Origin: Glandiceps talaboti
Lineage: Eukaryota; Hemichordata; Enteropneusta; Spengelidae
DNA: 62,000 bases
Assembly (NCBI RefSeq): GCF_964340395.1
Contig: NC_135555.1
Span: forward strand, 18,478,115 to 18,540,114
Reading direction: 5' to 3'
A program made the translations under genes and the position numbers. Below the pieces are notes generated by a model. That model searched no databases and had not been told where the DNA came from. It was given only the letters and a program-made list of their open reading frames with translations. Below, in pieces: positions 51,061 to 60,466 of this stretch (positions within the stretch are counted from its first letter, which is position 1; the number at the start of each line of letters is the position of its first letter).

Positions 51061-52008
51061 TGTAACCAGTTTAAAGAGAACACTGTGAATGAAGTAGAGA
51101 GTTGTTACTTAATGTAGGATGGATGAGAAACCATTCTACGGCAAATCTTGAGGGAAATACAAATAACAGGCAGAGAACAAAGTTTCTCCGTTCACTCAAG
51201 AAATAGTTTAATGGAATCTGCTTAAAATAAAATATACAATAGACAAAATAATATATAGACTTTACATAATGAATCTCTCTCAAAATAAACTTGATTCATC
51301 TTATAAGTACAGATATGCTAAATTAAGATACAAGTAATGGTGCCAAACTTATATAATTGACTCGCCTCTAGGTGGCAGTGTAACAGTACAATGATTCAGA
51401 GTCAGTATGCTAGGCAATGTATTTTGGCAAAACTGACAGGAAACTCTATGCAAAAATACAATAGACGCTCTAAAAGTACTCATTACAATGAAATAGAAAC
51501 TCGTAATCATCATTTGGAAACCATCGCTAAAGTTACAAGTACAAAGTGTCTCAAACTACAATATGCATCAGTTGACTCGTGTAACGGCTATAAATAGAAC
51601 ACATGTAAGAACTGCATGGCGTCGCTAACTTTTGGAGGCAATTCACACGATCAAGTTCTAGTTCAAAATGCTACACAATAAACACTATAGATAATGTCTA
51701 AACATACCTGTGAATGAAGTAGAGAGTTGTTACTTAATGTAGGATGGATGAGTAACCATTCTACGGCAAATCTTGAGGGAAATACAAATAACAGGCAGAG
51801 AACAAAGTTTCTCCGTTCACTCAAGAAATAGTTTAATGGAATCTGCTGACGTAGCAAGACCCCACGCGTGGTTGTCCTCTCCCACCCTGTCACCTGGTGG
51901 CGTCACACAACCCTCCGTTACAGGCTTGTACTGAGCAATACTTGACACATGTATACTTAATAACAACTAAACCTTATACTCAAAAAGTGAAAAATGGAGT
52001 AGGTTACA
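51061..52008 (-). repeat. 3' LTR of the Gypsy element
   Basis: 948 bp. It contains a 140-bp internal direct repeat (51083-51222 and 51708-51847) differing at one base that I noticed. A TATATAAG on the minus strand (51355-51348) could be the LTR TATA box, and ATTAAA (within 51207-51215) a poly(A) signal. Confidence 0.95.
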
Positions 52009-52021
52009 CCCTCCCCCTCTT
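52009..52021 (-). other. Polypurine tract of the Gypsy element
   Basis: 'AAGAGGGGGAGGG' on the minus strand, directly abutting the 3' LTR; it primes plus-strand synthesis in LTR elements. Confidence 0.85.
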
Positions 52022-52074
52022 AATGGAATGGCGTCCCGACATTCACTTACAATGGTGTACATCACATACAATGA

Positions 52075-54444
52075 TTATCCATTGGAAACAATACTAATGA
52101 TAGCACTACAAACATTATGCTTTGACTCTTCACCTAAATCTTGTGTTAGAGATGACAAGTCTAGAGATGACAAGTAGTCTGCTTTCACCATCCAATCTGG
52201 TTTCACACAAACCTGGGTTAAATTAAGGCGATCAGGTAGTTTAATCGTTCTTTTCGATCGTCGTAAGGGTTCTCTTTCTGGTTCCTTGTTGGGTTCTTCT
52301 TGTACTTCCTTTTCAACATAAACACTACAATCAGGTTGAGCTTCTTCCTGTGCGTCTGGTATTGGAGACGTCACCATTTCTGCAGTAATATCCTGCACAG
52401 ATGTTTCCACTGTAGACGTTGGAATCTCTTTCTTCACAACGAATGTCACAGAAGGTGTCTCAACATCTTCCATAGGAATAGTTTCATCAATGCGTCGTAT
52501 AGATACATTACTAGGATTTACTTCACCTAAGATCTCTATCTTCTCTTCTTCACACAATTGCTTGTGTTTATGGGAACTCACATCATGTGGTTTACACTTA
52601 GTAGATACACGTACAAAATCAATATCTTCACAGCTATCAGAACTATCATCATCACTGCTGTTGTCACTTGCTTTGTAGCTTCTTGTCTTTATTCTTGATC
52701 TGGTTCTAATAGTTTCTTTGGAAATGGCTGGTTTCATGTCTGGTGGTCTGGGCAGAGAAAAGCATGGCAACAGCAAATTGCGATGGAGTGTCCTCTCTCG
52801 ACCAGAACCTGTTTCAGGGCGAACTACATACACTGGTATGTCAGGATTAGGTTTGTTGATGACAGTGAATACATCTTTCTCCCATCGATCTGCTATCTTG
52901 TGCTCACCTCTGATGTTGACATTTTTCACTAGCACTCTATCACCTAGCTCTAGAACTGAATCACGAACCTTACAGTCATATCTTCGTTTGTTATCTTTAG
53001 ACTTTCTAGTTGACTCCTCTGATGCCAGACCATAGGCATAATCCAGACGATCCCTTAACAAGGCTGCATAGTCATGATGTGTGTTTTCTATACTGTCTGC
53101 AGGCTCCAATCCCAGATAAACATCTATGGGTAGTCTAGGGTGACGACCAAACATCAAGTAGTATGGTGAAAAATGTGTAGAGTCATTTCTAGTACAATTA
53201 TAAGCATGTACAAGAGAACTCACATATGACTTCCAGTCCTTCTTCTGTTGTTCACTGAGTGTACCAAGCATATCCAGAAGCGTCCTGTTGAAACGTTCGG
53301 TCTGCCCATTACCCTGGGGATGATACGGGGTTGTTCTAGACTTCTGAACTCCAGTTATCTTACATAGCTGCTGAATAACCTCTGATTCGAAATTACGACC
53401 CTGGTCAGAATGAAGTCTGGCTGGGAAACCGTAGTGAACCATGAAATTATCAAACAGATGCTTTGCTGTAGTCTGTGCTGTTTGGTTACTGGTGGGGATA
53501 GCAACCGCATAACGTGTAAAATGATCTGTTATGACTAAGATGTTTGTTATACCTCCTTTACTCTCCTCCAGTGTCAAATAATCCATGCACACCAATTCCA
53601 TGGGCTGACTGGTCTTGATGGAAACCAACGGGGCAGCAACTCTGGTACCTGGTGGTATCTTCCTTCTAGTGCATCTCTCACAGGTCTTAATCTTGACATC
53701 AACATCACGAGACATGTATGGCCAAAAGAATCTAGCTCTTACCAAGTCCAAGGTGCGTTCTTTACCAAGATGACCTATCTCATCATGAACACCTCTTAAA
53801 ACCATTTCCCTGTACTGCCTAGGTGGTACCAACTGGTAGGCTTTGGTTCCCTTGTGCAAAGTTCGACTTCTGTACAGCACACCACTCCTAAAACATAGTT
53901 TATCCCATTCATGTAATAAACGTTGTACCTCAACACTTTCATTCTGTCTCTTAGTACGAGATAGAGACTTTCCTTCCTGTTTCAGGATAACAACACGTTG
54001 GATACTTGGATCTCTTTGCTGAGCAGCTATCCATTCCTCCTTGGTCAGTGTAGGCAATGATTCACTCCCTGGCAAAGGTGGTGGTTTGTCTAGTGTATTA
54101 GGAATTGCCGTTGCACTCACACTTACGGACTCTACCAATGGAATAGAGGTCTTGGCTAGGTAAGACTGGCATACTGCTTCAACACACTCTGACGACATTC
54201 TATTGCTGTTAGCCTCCATCCGTTCCATGAACTGTCTCACATGGTCACTGGGTTCATCATCATCATTTCCATCGTGCGGTCTGCGTGAAAGACCATCTGC
54301 ATCTGCATTCTGAGAACCAGGACGATATGCTAGGCTGAAGTTGTATGTGGAAAGTGCTGCAAGCCATCGGTGACCGGTGGCATCTAACTTGGCACTGGTG
54401 GTTACATATGTCAAAGGGTTGTTGTCAGTAATTACCTTGAAATG
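52075..54444 (-). CDS. Gypsy Pol 3' part: end of RNase H, integrase, acidic tail
   Basis: This frame continues Pol after a frame break near 54440. It begins inside the RNase H domain, then has an HHCC zinc-binding module ('HDEIGHLGKERTLDLVRARF', Cys pair in 'CERCTRR') and the integrase core with D in 'VCMDYL', D in 'HSDQGRNFE' and E in 'NGQTERFNRT'; the last two are separated by 35 residues, the classical D,D35E spacing. After the core comes a GPY/F-like segment ('GDRVLVKNVNIRG...', 'RTLHRNLLLPCF'). The tail of about 210 residues is acidic and Ser/Glu-rich with 'LRRSKRTIKLPDRL'. No chromodomain was recognised. It integrates element cDNA into the genome. Confidence 0.93.
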   Translation of the reverse strand, partial: HFKVITDNNPLTYVTTSAKLDATGHRWLAALSTYNFSLAYRPGSQNADADGLSRRPHDGNDDDEPSDHVRQFMERMEANSNRMSSECVEAVCQSYLAKTSIPLVESVSVSATAIPNTLDKPPPLPGSESLPTLTKEEWIAAQQRDPSIQRVVILKQEGKSLSRTKRQNESVEVQRLLHEWDKLCFRSGVLYRSRTLHKGTKAYQLVPPRQYREMVLRGVHDEIGHLGKERTLDLVRARFFWPYMSRDVDVKIKTCERCTRRKIPPGTRVAAPLVSIKTSQPMELVCMDYLTLEESKGGITNILVITDHFTRYAVAIPTSNQTAQTTAKHLFDNFMVHYGFPARLHSDQGRNFESEVIQQLCKITGVQKSRTTPYHPQGNGQTERFNRTLLDMLGTLSEQQKKDWKSYVSSLVHAYNCTRNDSTHFSPYYLMFGRHPRLPIDVYLGLEPADSIENTHHDYAALLRDRLDYAYGLASEESTRKSKDNKRRYDCKVRDSVLELGDRVLVKNVNIRGEHKIADRWEKDVFTVINKPNPDIPVYVVRPETGSGRERTLHRNLLLPCFSLPRPPDMKPAISKETIRTRSRIKTRSYKASDNSSDDDSSDSCEDIDFVRVSTKCKPHDVSSHKHKQLCEEEKIEILGEVNPSNVSIRRIDETIPMEDVETPSVTFVVKKEIPTSTVETSVQDITAEMVTSPIPDAQEEAQPDCSVYVEKEVQEEPNKEPEREPLRRSKRTIKLPDRLNLTQVCVKPDWMVKADYLSSLDLSSLTQDLGEESKHNVCSAIISIVSNG

Positions 54445-56663
54445 GTTTCCATATAGTCATGGAACTTCTCCGTCACAGCCCACTTAAGTGCAAGAAATTC
54501 CAGCTTGTGAGCAGGGTAATTTCGTTCACTGCGTGATAGTCCTCGGCTGGCATAGGCAATCACTCGTTTCTTACCATCCTGTTCCTGATATAGAACCGCT
54601 CCAAGACCATCATAGCTAGCATCAGTGTGCAGCTCAAAGGGTAGATGATAGTCTGCATAAGCCAGAATAGGTGGGTTAGACAACTTCTCAATGATGGTAT
54701 CAAATGCCCTTTGACACTGGTCAGTCCAAATGAACTCTGGTGGCTTTGCTGGCTTCGAAGTCTTCTTCTGTCCTTTCTTCCTTTTTGATGGCATACCAAC
54801 AGTCAAGTCGTTAAGTGGTCTAGCGATATGGGAAAACCCTTTTACAAATCTCCTATAATACCCAGCAAATCCCAGGAAGGACCTCAGCTGATCTACATTC
54901 TTGGGTACAGGCCAGGACTTCAGTGCTTCAATCTTGTCAGGATCTGTCTGCACACCATCAGCTGACACCACATGTCCAAGATACTTGACTTTGCTTTGGA
55001 AAAACTGACATTTGGAAGCTTTCACTTTCAAGCCATACTGTTGTAAACGGTCAAAGACTGCTTCAAGCCTCTCCAAGTGTTCCTCAAAAGTAGATGAAAA
55101 GATAATTACATCGTCCAAATAAACAAGACATATTTTGAAATTATAATTTCCCATACACTTCTCCATGAGCCTCTGGAAAGTACTGGGAGCATTGGTTAAA
55201 CCAAAAGGCATCCTGTTACACTCATAGTGACCAAATGGTGTCGTAAAAGCTGTTTTGGATTTGTCATCATCCGCCATACCAATCTGCCAGTATCCACTTT
55301 TCAAATCAATACACGAGAACCATTTCGCTCCTTTCAAGGCTTCTAAACTTTCCTCTATTCGTGGGATTGCATAAGAGTCTCTGATAGTCTTAGCATTTAG
55401 TTTTCTGTAATCAATACACATGCGAGTAGACCCATCTTTTTTCTTGACCAGCACTATGGGTGCTGCCCATGGACTATGCGACTCACGAATAGCTCCACAT
55501 GCCAACATGCCTTCAAGAAGAGATCTGACTTCATCATACATAGCAGAGGGTAGACGTCGATGTCTCTCACATACCGGTTTGTCATCAGTCAAAGGAATCC
55601 TGTGTTGCACAGCTGCACAGAAACCAAGATCATTGTCATGTTTGGAGAATATCTCAGACTTACGAGCAAGTAAATCTTGGACTTGTTTACACTGTGATGT
55701 AGTAAGTGGAGACTTACTCAGATCTATCTCTGGCAACAAAGAGTCAGATGTGTTCACTTCACTAGTAGGAGTAGCTGTTGCTAACTGTTGGTAGTTGTTT
55801 GGTGATCCAACCCAAGTCACGGCACTCACTTCACCAAGTACATCACCAGGACGAATAGTCACTGCCTTGGTTGACAGATTCTGCACCTGCACTGGCAATC
55901 TACTTTTTCTACCATTACACTGTAACTTTGTTGCCAAGGGGCTGACAATTAAATTACCAGAAAATCTTCTTTTGGTAGCCTCACAAGTAACCAGGTACTC
56001 ATCACCCTTTGGTCCAGGTTTTGTCTTACCAACCAGGTTCAAAATAGTGTTTGGTTCTATCTGTACTGGTCTACGCAACTGGGCTCGTGCTACTCCAATC
56101 TTGCCATTTTCACCACAGAACTTTTCTCTGGCATCTAGATGGTTATATGCAGCTTGAACAGCAGCTGATATTCTCAAACTCTGTACATTCTTTGACTTTT
56201 TATACTGTTTGATCTGTCTCCGGCAATAGTTGATAAGATTTGTACCAACACAGAGGGGAACTTCCCTATTGTATGCTGTATCAAGAACAACTAATACCAG
56301 GACATCCATTCCATTAGCAGTACCAAAGATCCTGCTTGGAAAAGAAATGTTTACTTCAATATAACCAAGAAATGTGACTGTCTGTCCCTGTGCACCTGTA
56401 ATTGTTAACAAATCTTCAATAGGCTGAATGGAGCATGATGATGAAAGATGTGTCTTATAGAATGACTCACTAACAGTTGTTACTTGTGATCCTGTGTCAA
56501 TCAAACTGCGACAATGAACTCCATTTATGACAGCATCTTCCTCATTAGGATCTCCAACAATACGATCAAGGACGGACTGACTATGTACAATGATGCTGTT
56601 TCGGGCTTTCTTGACTCTAGTGCCTACCACTTGCCCACTAGTGGAGGCACGTGGGTGTTTAAA
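54432..56663 (-). CDS. Gypsy Pol 5' part: protease, reverse transcriptase, RNase H (broken)
   Basis: Entered by -1 frameshift from gag. Aspartic protease motif 'LIDTGSQV'. RT: 'MCIDYRKLN', 'FSCIDLKSGYWQI' (first catalytic Asp), 'MPFGLTNAPSTFQRLM', 'VYLDDVIIFS' (YLDD) and 'YLGHVVSADGV'. RNase H begins 'FELHTDASYDGLGAVLYQEQ' and reaches 'KLEFLALKWAV', then runs into TAA at 54434-54432 because of a small frame-altering deletion near 54440-54450. The rest of RNase H and the integrase continue in the next frame. It is otherwise uninterrupted for about 730 codons. Confidence 0.94.
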   Translation of the reverse strand, partial: FKHPRASTSGQVVGTRVKKARNSIIVHSQSVLDRIVGDPNEEDAVINGVHCRSLIDTGSQVTTVSESFYKTHLSSSCSIQPIEDLLTITGAQGQTVTFLGYIEVNISFPSRIFGTANGMDVLVLVVLDTAYNREVPLCVGTNLINYCRRQIKQYKKSKNVQSLRISAAVQAAYNHLDAREKFCGENGKIGVARAQLRRPVQIEPNTILNLVGKTKPGPKGDEYLVTCEATKRRFSGNLIVSPLATKLQCNGRKSRLPVQVQNLSTKAVTIRPGDVLGEVSAVTWVGSPNNYQQLATATPTSEVNTSDSLLPEIDLSKSPLTTSQCKQVQDLLARKSEIFSKHDNDLGFCAAVQHRIPLTDDKPVCERHRRLPSAMYDEVRSLLEGMLACGAIRESHSPWAAPIVLVKKKDGSTRMCIDYRKLNAKTIRDSYAIPRIEESLEALKGAKWFSCIDLKSGYWQIGMADDDKSKTAFTTPFGHYECNRMPFGLTNAPSTFQRLMEKCMGNYNFKICLVYLDDVIIFSSTFEEHLERLEAVFDRLQQYGLKVKASKCQFFQSKVKYLGHVVSADGVQTDPDKIEALKSWPVPKNVDQLRSFLGFAGYYRRFVKGFSHIARPLNDLTVGMPSKRKKGQKKTSKPAKPPEFIWTDQCQRAFDTIIEKLSNPPILAYADYHLPFELHTDASYDGLGAVLYQEQDGKKRVIAYASRGLSRSERNYPAHKLEFLALKWAVTEKFHDYMETISR
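56620..56663 (-). promoter_or_regulatory. Candidate -1 ribosomal frameshift signal at gag-pol
   Basis: Heptamer TTTAAAC at 56663-56657, in the required phase (gag codons tcT TTA AAC). A 6-nt spacer ACCCAC follows, then a stem of 10 bp ('GTGCCTCCAC' with 'GTGGTAGGCAC', one bulged T) around a 10-nt loop. The loop GTGGG can also pair with the upstream CCCAC, allowing a more complex fold. Pol is open in the -1 frame from the heptamer onward, and the gag stop lies 31 nt past it. Confidence 0.75.
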
Positions 56664-58189
56664 GATTCAGTACTGGCAGTACTATCAGTAGTGGTTGACT
56701 GGTTGTTATCAGCTTTAAGGTTTCTACAGCCTCTTGCTATGTGACCATCTTGACCACACTTGAAGCAGCGAATATTACCATGAACACGACCTGCTCCTTC
56801 AGGACTTCTCTGTTGTGCACGAGGTGACCGTTGTGAAGTTGTTCTGGTTCTTCCCCTTCCTCTACCACCATCTGTATACTCTGTCAGCTGTTGTTGACCA
56901 TCCACTGTAGTTGGTACCTCTCTTTTCTCTAACTCTGCCAATTTGGCTGTCAATAACTGTACACTCTGTTGTAATTCTTTTACCATGGGATCAGCTACCT
57001 TTGTCACATTAGACTGCTCAGGAACTGAAGACTGGTGAGTAATACCAGATCTGAACGGCTTAGAATAAAGGGCAGATTCTCTTACTTCCTGTTCAGCCAC
57101 TCTTGTGATGCGAAGTAATTCATCGAAAGTCTTGGCTTGGTCATACCTATGTCTTGCTACATTCTTAATCTGCTCACTAAATAAACCCTTCCAGAAGACA
57201 GTCTTTAATGCTTCATCTACAGCTGGTGCAGCTAATCCACCTCTTTCTCTGGCTTTATTGATAGCTACTTCCAAACGACAACCATATGCAGCTACACTTT
57301 CTCTTTCCTCTTGTTTGCTGTTGTAGAACTGCTGCAAGAGAGAAGCTCCAGATTCTACCACTCCATAGATACCAACTAGTTTCTCTACAATTGCCTCTAT
57401 TGATGTATCAACACCCATATGCATGACTATTTTACTGGCCTCTCCACGCAATGACCTTCTGACAGCCGTCGTAAGAATTTCTCTGCTATGGGATCCATCT
57501 CTCAGAAGACAGTCAACTTCATACTTCCATGCCTCAAAATCAGAATCACCCTTGTTTTTAGGATCACCCGAAAATGTGACAATCCGTGGTGGTTGAAACA
57601 ATGATGCAGGTAACATAACACTTGATTGATCAGAAGACATTGGACATGTTACTGATGGGCCACTGTACCCTGTTTTAGTCGAAGTACCGCTGGGATTGTT
57701 GTGCAATGGAGTGACATCATGACCTGCTTTTCTTACAACAGATATCATATGATCGAGATCTGCTTGACTTACTACATTATCATAGTCTAATGTAGGTGTA
57801 GACATGCTAGGACCTATAACAGACTTGGTTTTACGTCTATAACTAGGCATCATGAGTGGGCTTGTAACATACATAGGAGACATACAATACCTAAGTTCAT
57901 CCTTCATGTTTGATGGGACAAGTGACACTTCGACTTGCTTATCCATAAACATTTTACCACTCAATATTCCAAGAGCAGTTTTTGCTGTTGCAATATCAAT
58001 GAATTGACAAAATGCATAATCTCTATTACATGATAACTCTGGGTCAAATGGTCTTTCTATTCTAACAACTTCACCAGCAGATGAACAAAAATCTCTCAGT
58101 TGCTGAGAGGTTGCACTAATAGCAATACCCTTAATGAAAACTGTACTGTCTATTGGGTTATGACTAGGTGTACATGGTGGTGTATCCAT
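56624..58189 (-). CDS. Gypsy Gag with N-terminal RRM-like domain and CCHC knuckle
   Basis: 521 residues from the ATG at 58189 (the frame upstream starts only with GTG). Residues 16-92 look like an RNA recognition motif: RNP2 'VFIKGI', RNP1-like 'RDYAFCQF', and 'AKTALGILSGKMFMDKQVEV' as the last helix and strand. Residues about 202-370 resemble a Gag capsid of the PNMA/Gypsy type ('FSGDPKNKGDSDFEAWKYEV', 'RRSLRGEAS', 'YGCRLEVAI'). A predicted coiled coil (about 400-423), an RG-rich stretch and one CCHC zinc knuckle ('CFKCGQDGHIARGC') follow. Gag packages element RNA. The stop at 56626-56624 overlaps pol. An RRM in a Gypsy Gag is unusual but recalls the N-terminus of PNMA-family proteins. Confidence 0.9.
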   Translation of the reverse strand: MDTPPCTPSHNPIDSTVFIKGIAISATSQQLRDFCSSAGEVVRIERPFDPELSCNRDYAFCQFIDIATAKTALGILSGKMFMDKQVEVSLVPSNMKDELRYCMSPMYVTSPLMMPSYRRKTKSVIGPSMSTPTLDYDNVVSQADLDHMISVVRKAGHDVTPLHNNPSGTSTKTGYSGPSVTCPMSSDQSSVMLPASLFQPPRIVTFSGDPKNKGDSDFEAWKYEVDCLLRDGSHSREILTTAVRRSLRGEASKIVMHMGVDTSIEAIVEKLVGIYGVVESGASLLQQFYNSKQEERESVAAYGCRLEVAINKARERGGLAAPAVDEALKTVFWKGLFSEQIKNVARHRYDQAKTFDELLRITRVAEQEVRESALYSKPFRSGITHQSSVPEQSNVTKVADPMVKELQQSVQLLTAKLAELEKREVPTTVDGQQQLTEYTDGGRGRGRTRTTSQRSPRAQQRSPEGAGRVHGNIRCFKCGQDGHIARGCRNLKADNNQSTTTDSTASTESLNTHVPPLVGKW

Positions 58190-58680
58190 GTTTAGTTTCA
58201 CTTATGATTAAAATGTTATACAAAAGGGTGAAATGTAGCAAAGAAAAAAAATATTACACATCAAACTTCAACCAAAATTATTGTACATACACTAGATGAC
58301 TAAGAAATCTATATCAATGTTGTAAATGCAGCAAGGGTTCAAATCTGTGTCACTATTTATCAGGGTCCTTTTTAAATTTGATAATATTAACACAGTATTC
58401 AGCTACAAACAGCTAAAAAGATACAGGACTTCTTGATCGCATCAGCTTTTGGTCTTCTAGCTCCAGTGTAGTGGTAATACAGCTCCACAAAATACAGCTC
58501 CACAAAATAGGAATCTGGGTTATCATGCAAGTATCACTTGGTCAGTAGCAGCAGGCTTTACACATCAGCAAAGGAGTACTGCTAATATAGACCATTCAAA
58601 CTTCCAGTTCTCCAGTTAACTAACAACAGTCTGTATCGAGGCACCATCAGCTTAAGTATCTTGTCTATACTTTAGCATTA

Positions 58681-58700
58681 GGGCCCCACGTTGGGCGCCA
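58681..58700 (-). other. Primer binding site of the Gypsy element
   Basis: 'TGGCGCCCAACGTGGGGCCC' on the minus strand, 5 nt inside the 5' LTR. It begins with TGG, as expected for pairing with a tRNA 3' CCA end. I do not assign the tRNA. Confidence 0.85.
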
Positions 58701-58705
58701 AATTA

Positions 58706-59653
58706 TGTAACCAGTTTAAAGAGAACACTGTGAATGAAGTAGAGAGTTGTTACTTAATGTAGGATGGATGAGAAACCATTCTACGGCAAATCTTGAGGGA
58801 AATACAAATAACAGGCAGAGAACAAAGTTTCTCCGTTCACTCAAGAAATAGTTTAATGGAATCTGCTTAAAATAAAATATACAATAGACAAAATAATATA
58901 TAGACTTTACATAATGAATCTCTCTCAAAATAAACTTGATTCATCTTATAAGTACAGATATGCTAAATTAAGATACAAGTAATGGTGCCAAACTTATATA
59001 ATTGACTCGCCTCTAGGTGGCAGTGTAACAGTACAATGATTCAGAGTCAGTATGCTAGGCAATGTATTTTGGCAAAACTGACAGGAAACTCTATGCAAAA
59101 ATACAATAGACGCTCTAAAAGTACTCATTACAATGAAATAGAAACTCGTAATCATCATTTGGAAACCATCGCTAAAGTTACAAGTACAAAGTGTCTCAAA
59201 CTACAATATGCATCAGTTGACTCGTGTAACGGCTATAAATAGAACACATGTAAGAACTGCATGGCGTCGCTAACTTTTGGAGGCAATTCACACGATCAAG
59301 TTCTAGTTCAAAATGCTACACAATAAACACTATAGATAATGTCTAAACATACCTGTGAATGAAGTAGAGAGTTGTTACTTAATGTAGGATGGATGAGTAA
59401 CCATTCTACGGCAAATCTTGAGGGAAATACAAATAACAGGCAGAGAACAAAGTTTCTCCGTTCACTCAAGAAATAGTTTAATGGAATCTGCTGACGTAGC
59501 AAGACCCCACGCGTGGTTGTCCTCTCCCACCCTGTCACCTGGTGGCGTCACACAACCCTCCGTTACAGGCTTGTACTGAGCAATACTTGACACATGTATA
59601 CTTAATAACAACTAAACCTTATACTCAAAAAGTGAAAAATGGAGTAGGTTACA
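58706..59653 (-). repeat. 5' LTR of the Gypsy element
   Basis: 948 bp, apparently identical to the 3' LTR, offset by exactly 7645 bp. The 140-bp internal repeats lie at 58728-58867 and 59353-59492. Confidence 0.95.
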
Positions 59654-59659
59654 TTGGCA

Positions 59660-60466
59660 TGGAGATTCCAGCTGTTTCTCTGAAGCTAAAGTCACATGTC
59701 TCTTTAGAGACACGTGACAGCCCAATGTACTACACCCCTGACGGTGCTGATGAGACGTAAGCGAAAATTGGGATTCACTTCCAAGAACTGTTTCGACTCT
59801 GTGACAAGATACATTACTAAAACTAGAGTCCATAAATATACGTAGTCTCGGTTACCCAGACTCTTGCCATTGAGGGCCCCACCCCTGCTGGGTGCCGAGA
59901 CTGACATATACATTGCGCAACAAAGGTCAATACAAGTTGGCGCAAAAAATCAGGTCAGGTGATTGGTACGTTGTATGCTTTGGGTAATTGTGGATTTCCA
60001 TCATTAGGCACGCATCTACCATTTATACTCACTTCTTTTGTATGCAATGTAACAAATAGGCTATGATTTCTATTTGCCTCATACACACTCTATGACACAT
60101 CTAAATGTGCATGCTTTGTGTGAGCGGTCATTAAAATCGGTAATTAATATATAGCTGTCAAGAGAGATATTGTTTCAGCGGTTCACATTAGTTATAGACG
60201 TTTCCAACAAAATGTGAACATATTCGAGAACTTACATTGTTGAATTAGCATTTATTAAAGAGAAGGCGAAATTTGCCATGAAAACCAATATATAATATAT
60301 TGGAATTAAAAACAGATGACGGATCTTTGGATCCGATTATGAATGTGAATCCCCCCAAAATATTCTGTCTATACATGATCTTGCCTGGTCTGACCTGGCC
60401 TGTACCTGAATTTTGTACCAACTGTGACCTAATACATCTATCTGTACAGTATTATACTATGTGAGT
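59660..60466. other. 5' flank of HNMT-like copy 2
   Basis: Collinear with 35437-35539 plus 37390-37916. It has an extra segment of about 60 bp (59658-59720) with the inverted pair 'CATGTCTCTTTAGAGACACGTG'. Confidence 0.7.

Larger units (their letters stand above)
51061..59653 (-). mobile_element. Ty3/Gypsy LTR retrotransposon, 8593 bp, young
   Basis: Two 948-bp LTRs with TGTAACC/GGTTACA inverted ends, target duplication TTGG (51057-51060 and 59654-59657), PBS after the 5' LTR, PPT before the 3' LTR, then gag, protease, RT, RNase H and integrase in Gypsy order. No envelope frame: only 66 bp separate the integrase stop from the 3' LTR. The empty site survives in duplication copy 1 (TTGG at 35433-35436). 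I find no difference between the LTRs on inspection, so insertion is recent. One frame break lies in RNase H. Confidence 0.96.

Noticed and set aside
51071-51893. Short frames repeated in both LTRs (70-76 residues)
   Set aside because: They occur identically in the two LTRs, have no motif, and arise from LTR sequence.
52300-53035. Plus-strand frames within the Gypsy element, and similar ones at 55420-57326
   Set aside because: Antisense shadows of integrase, RT and Gag coding sequence.
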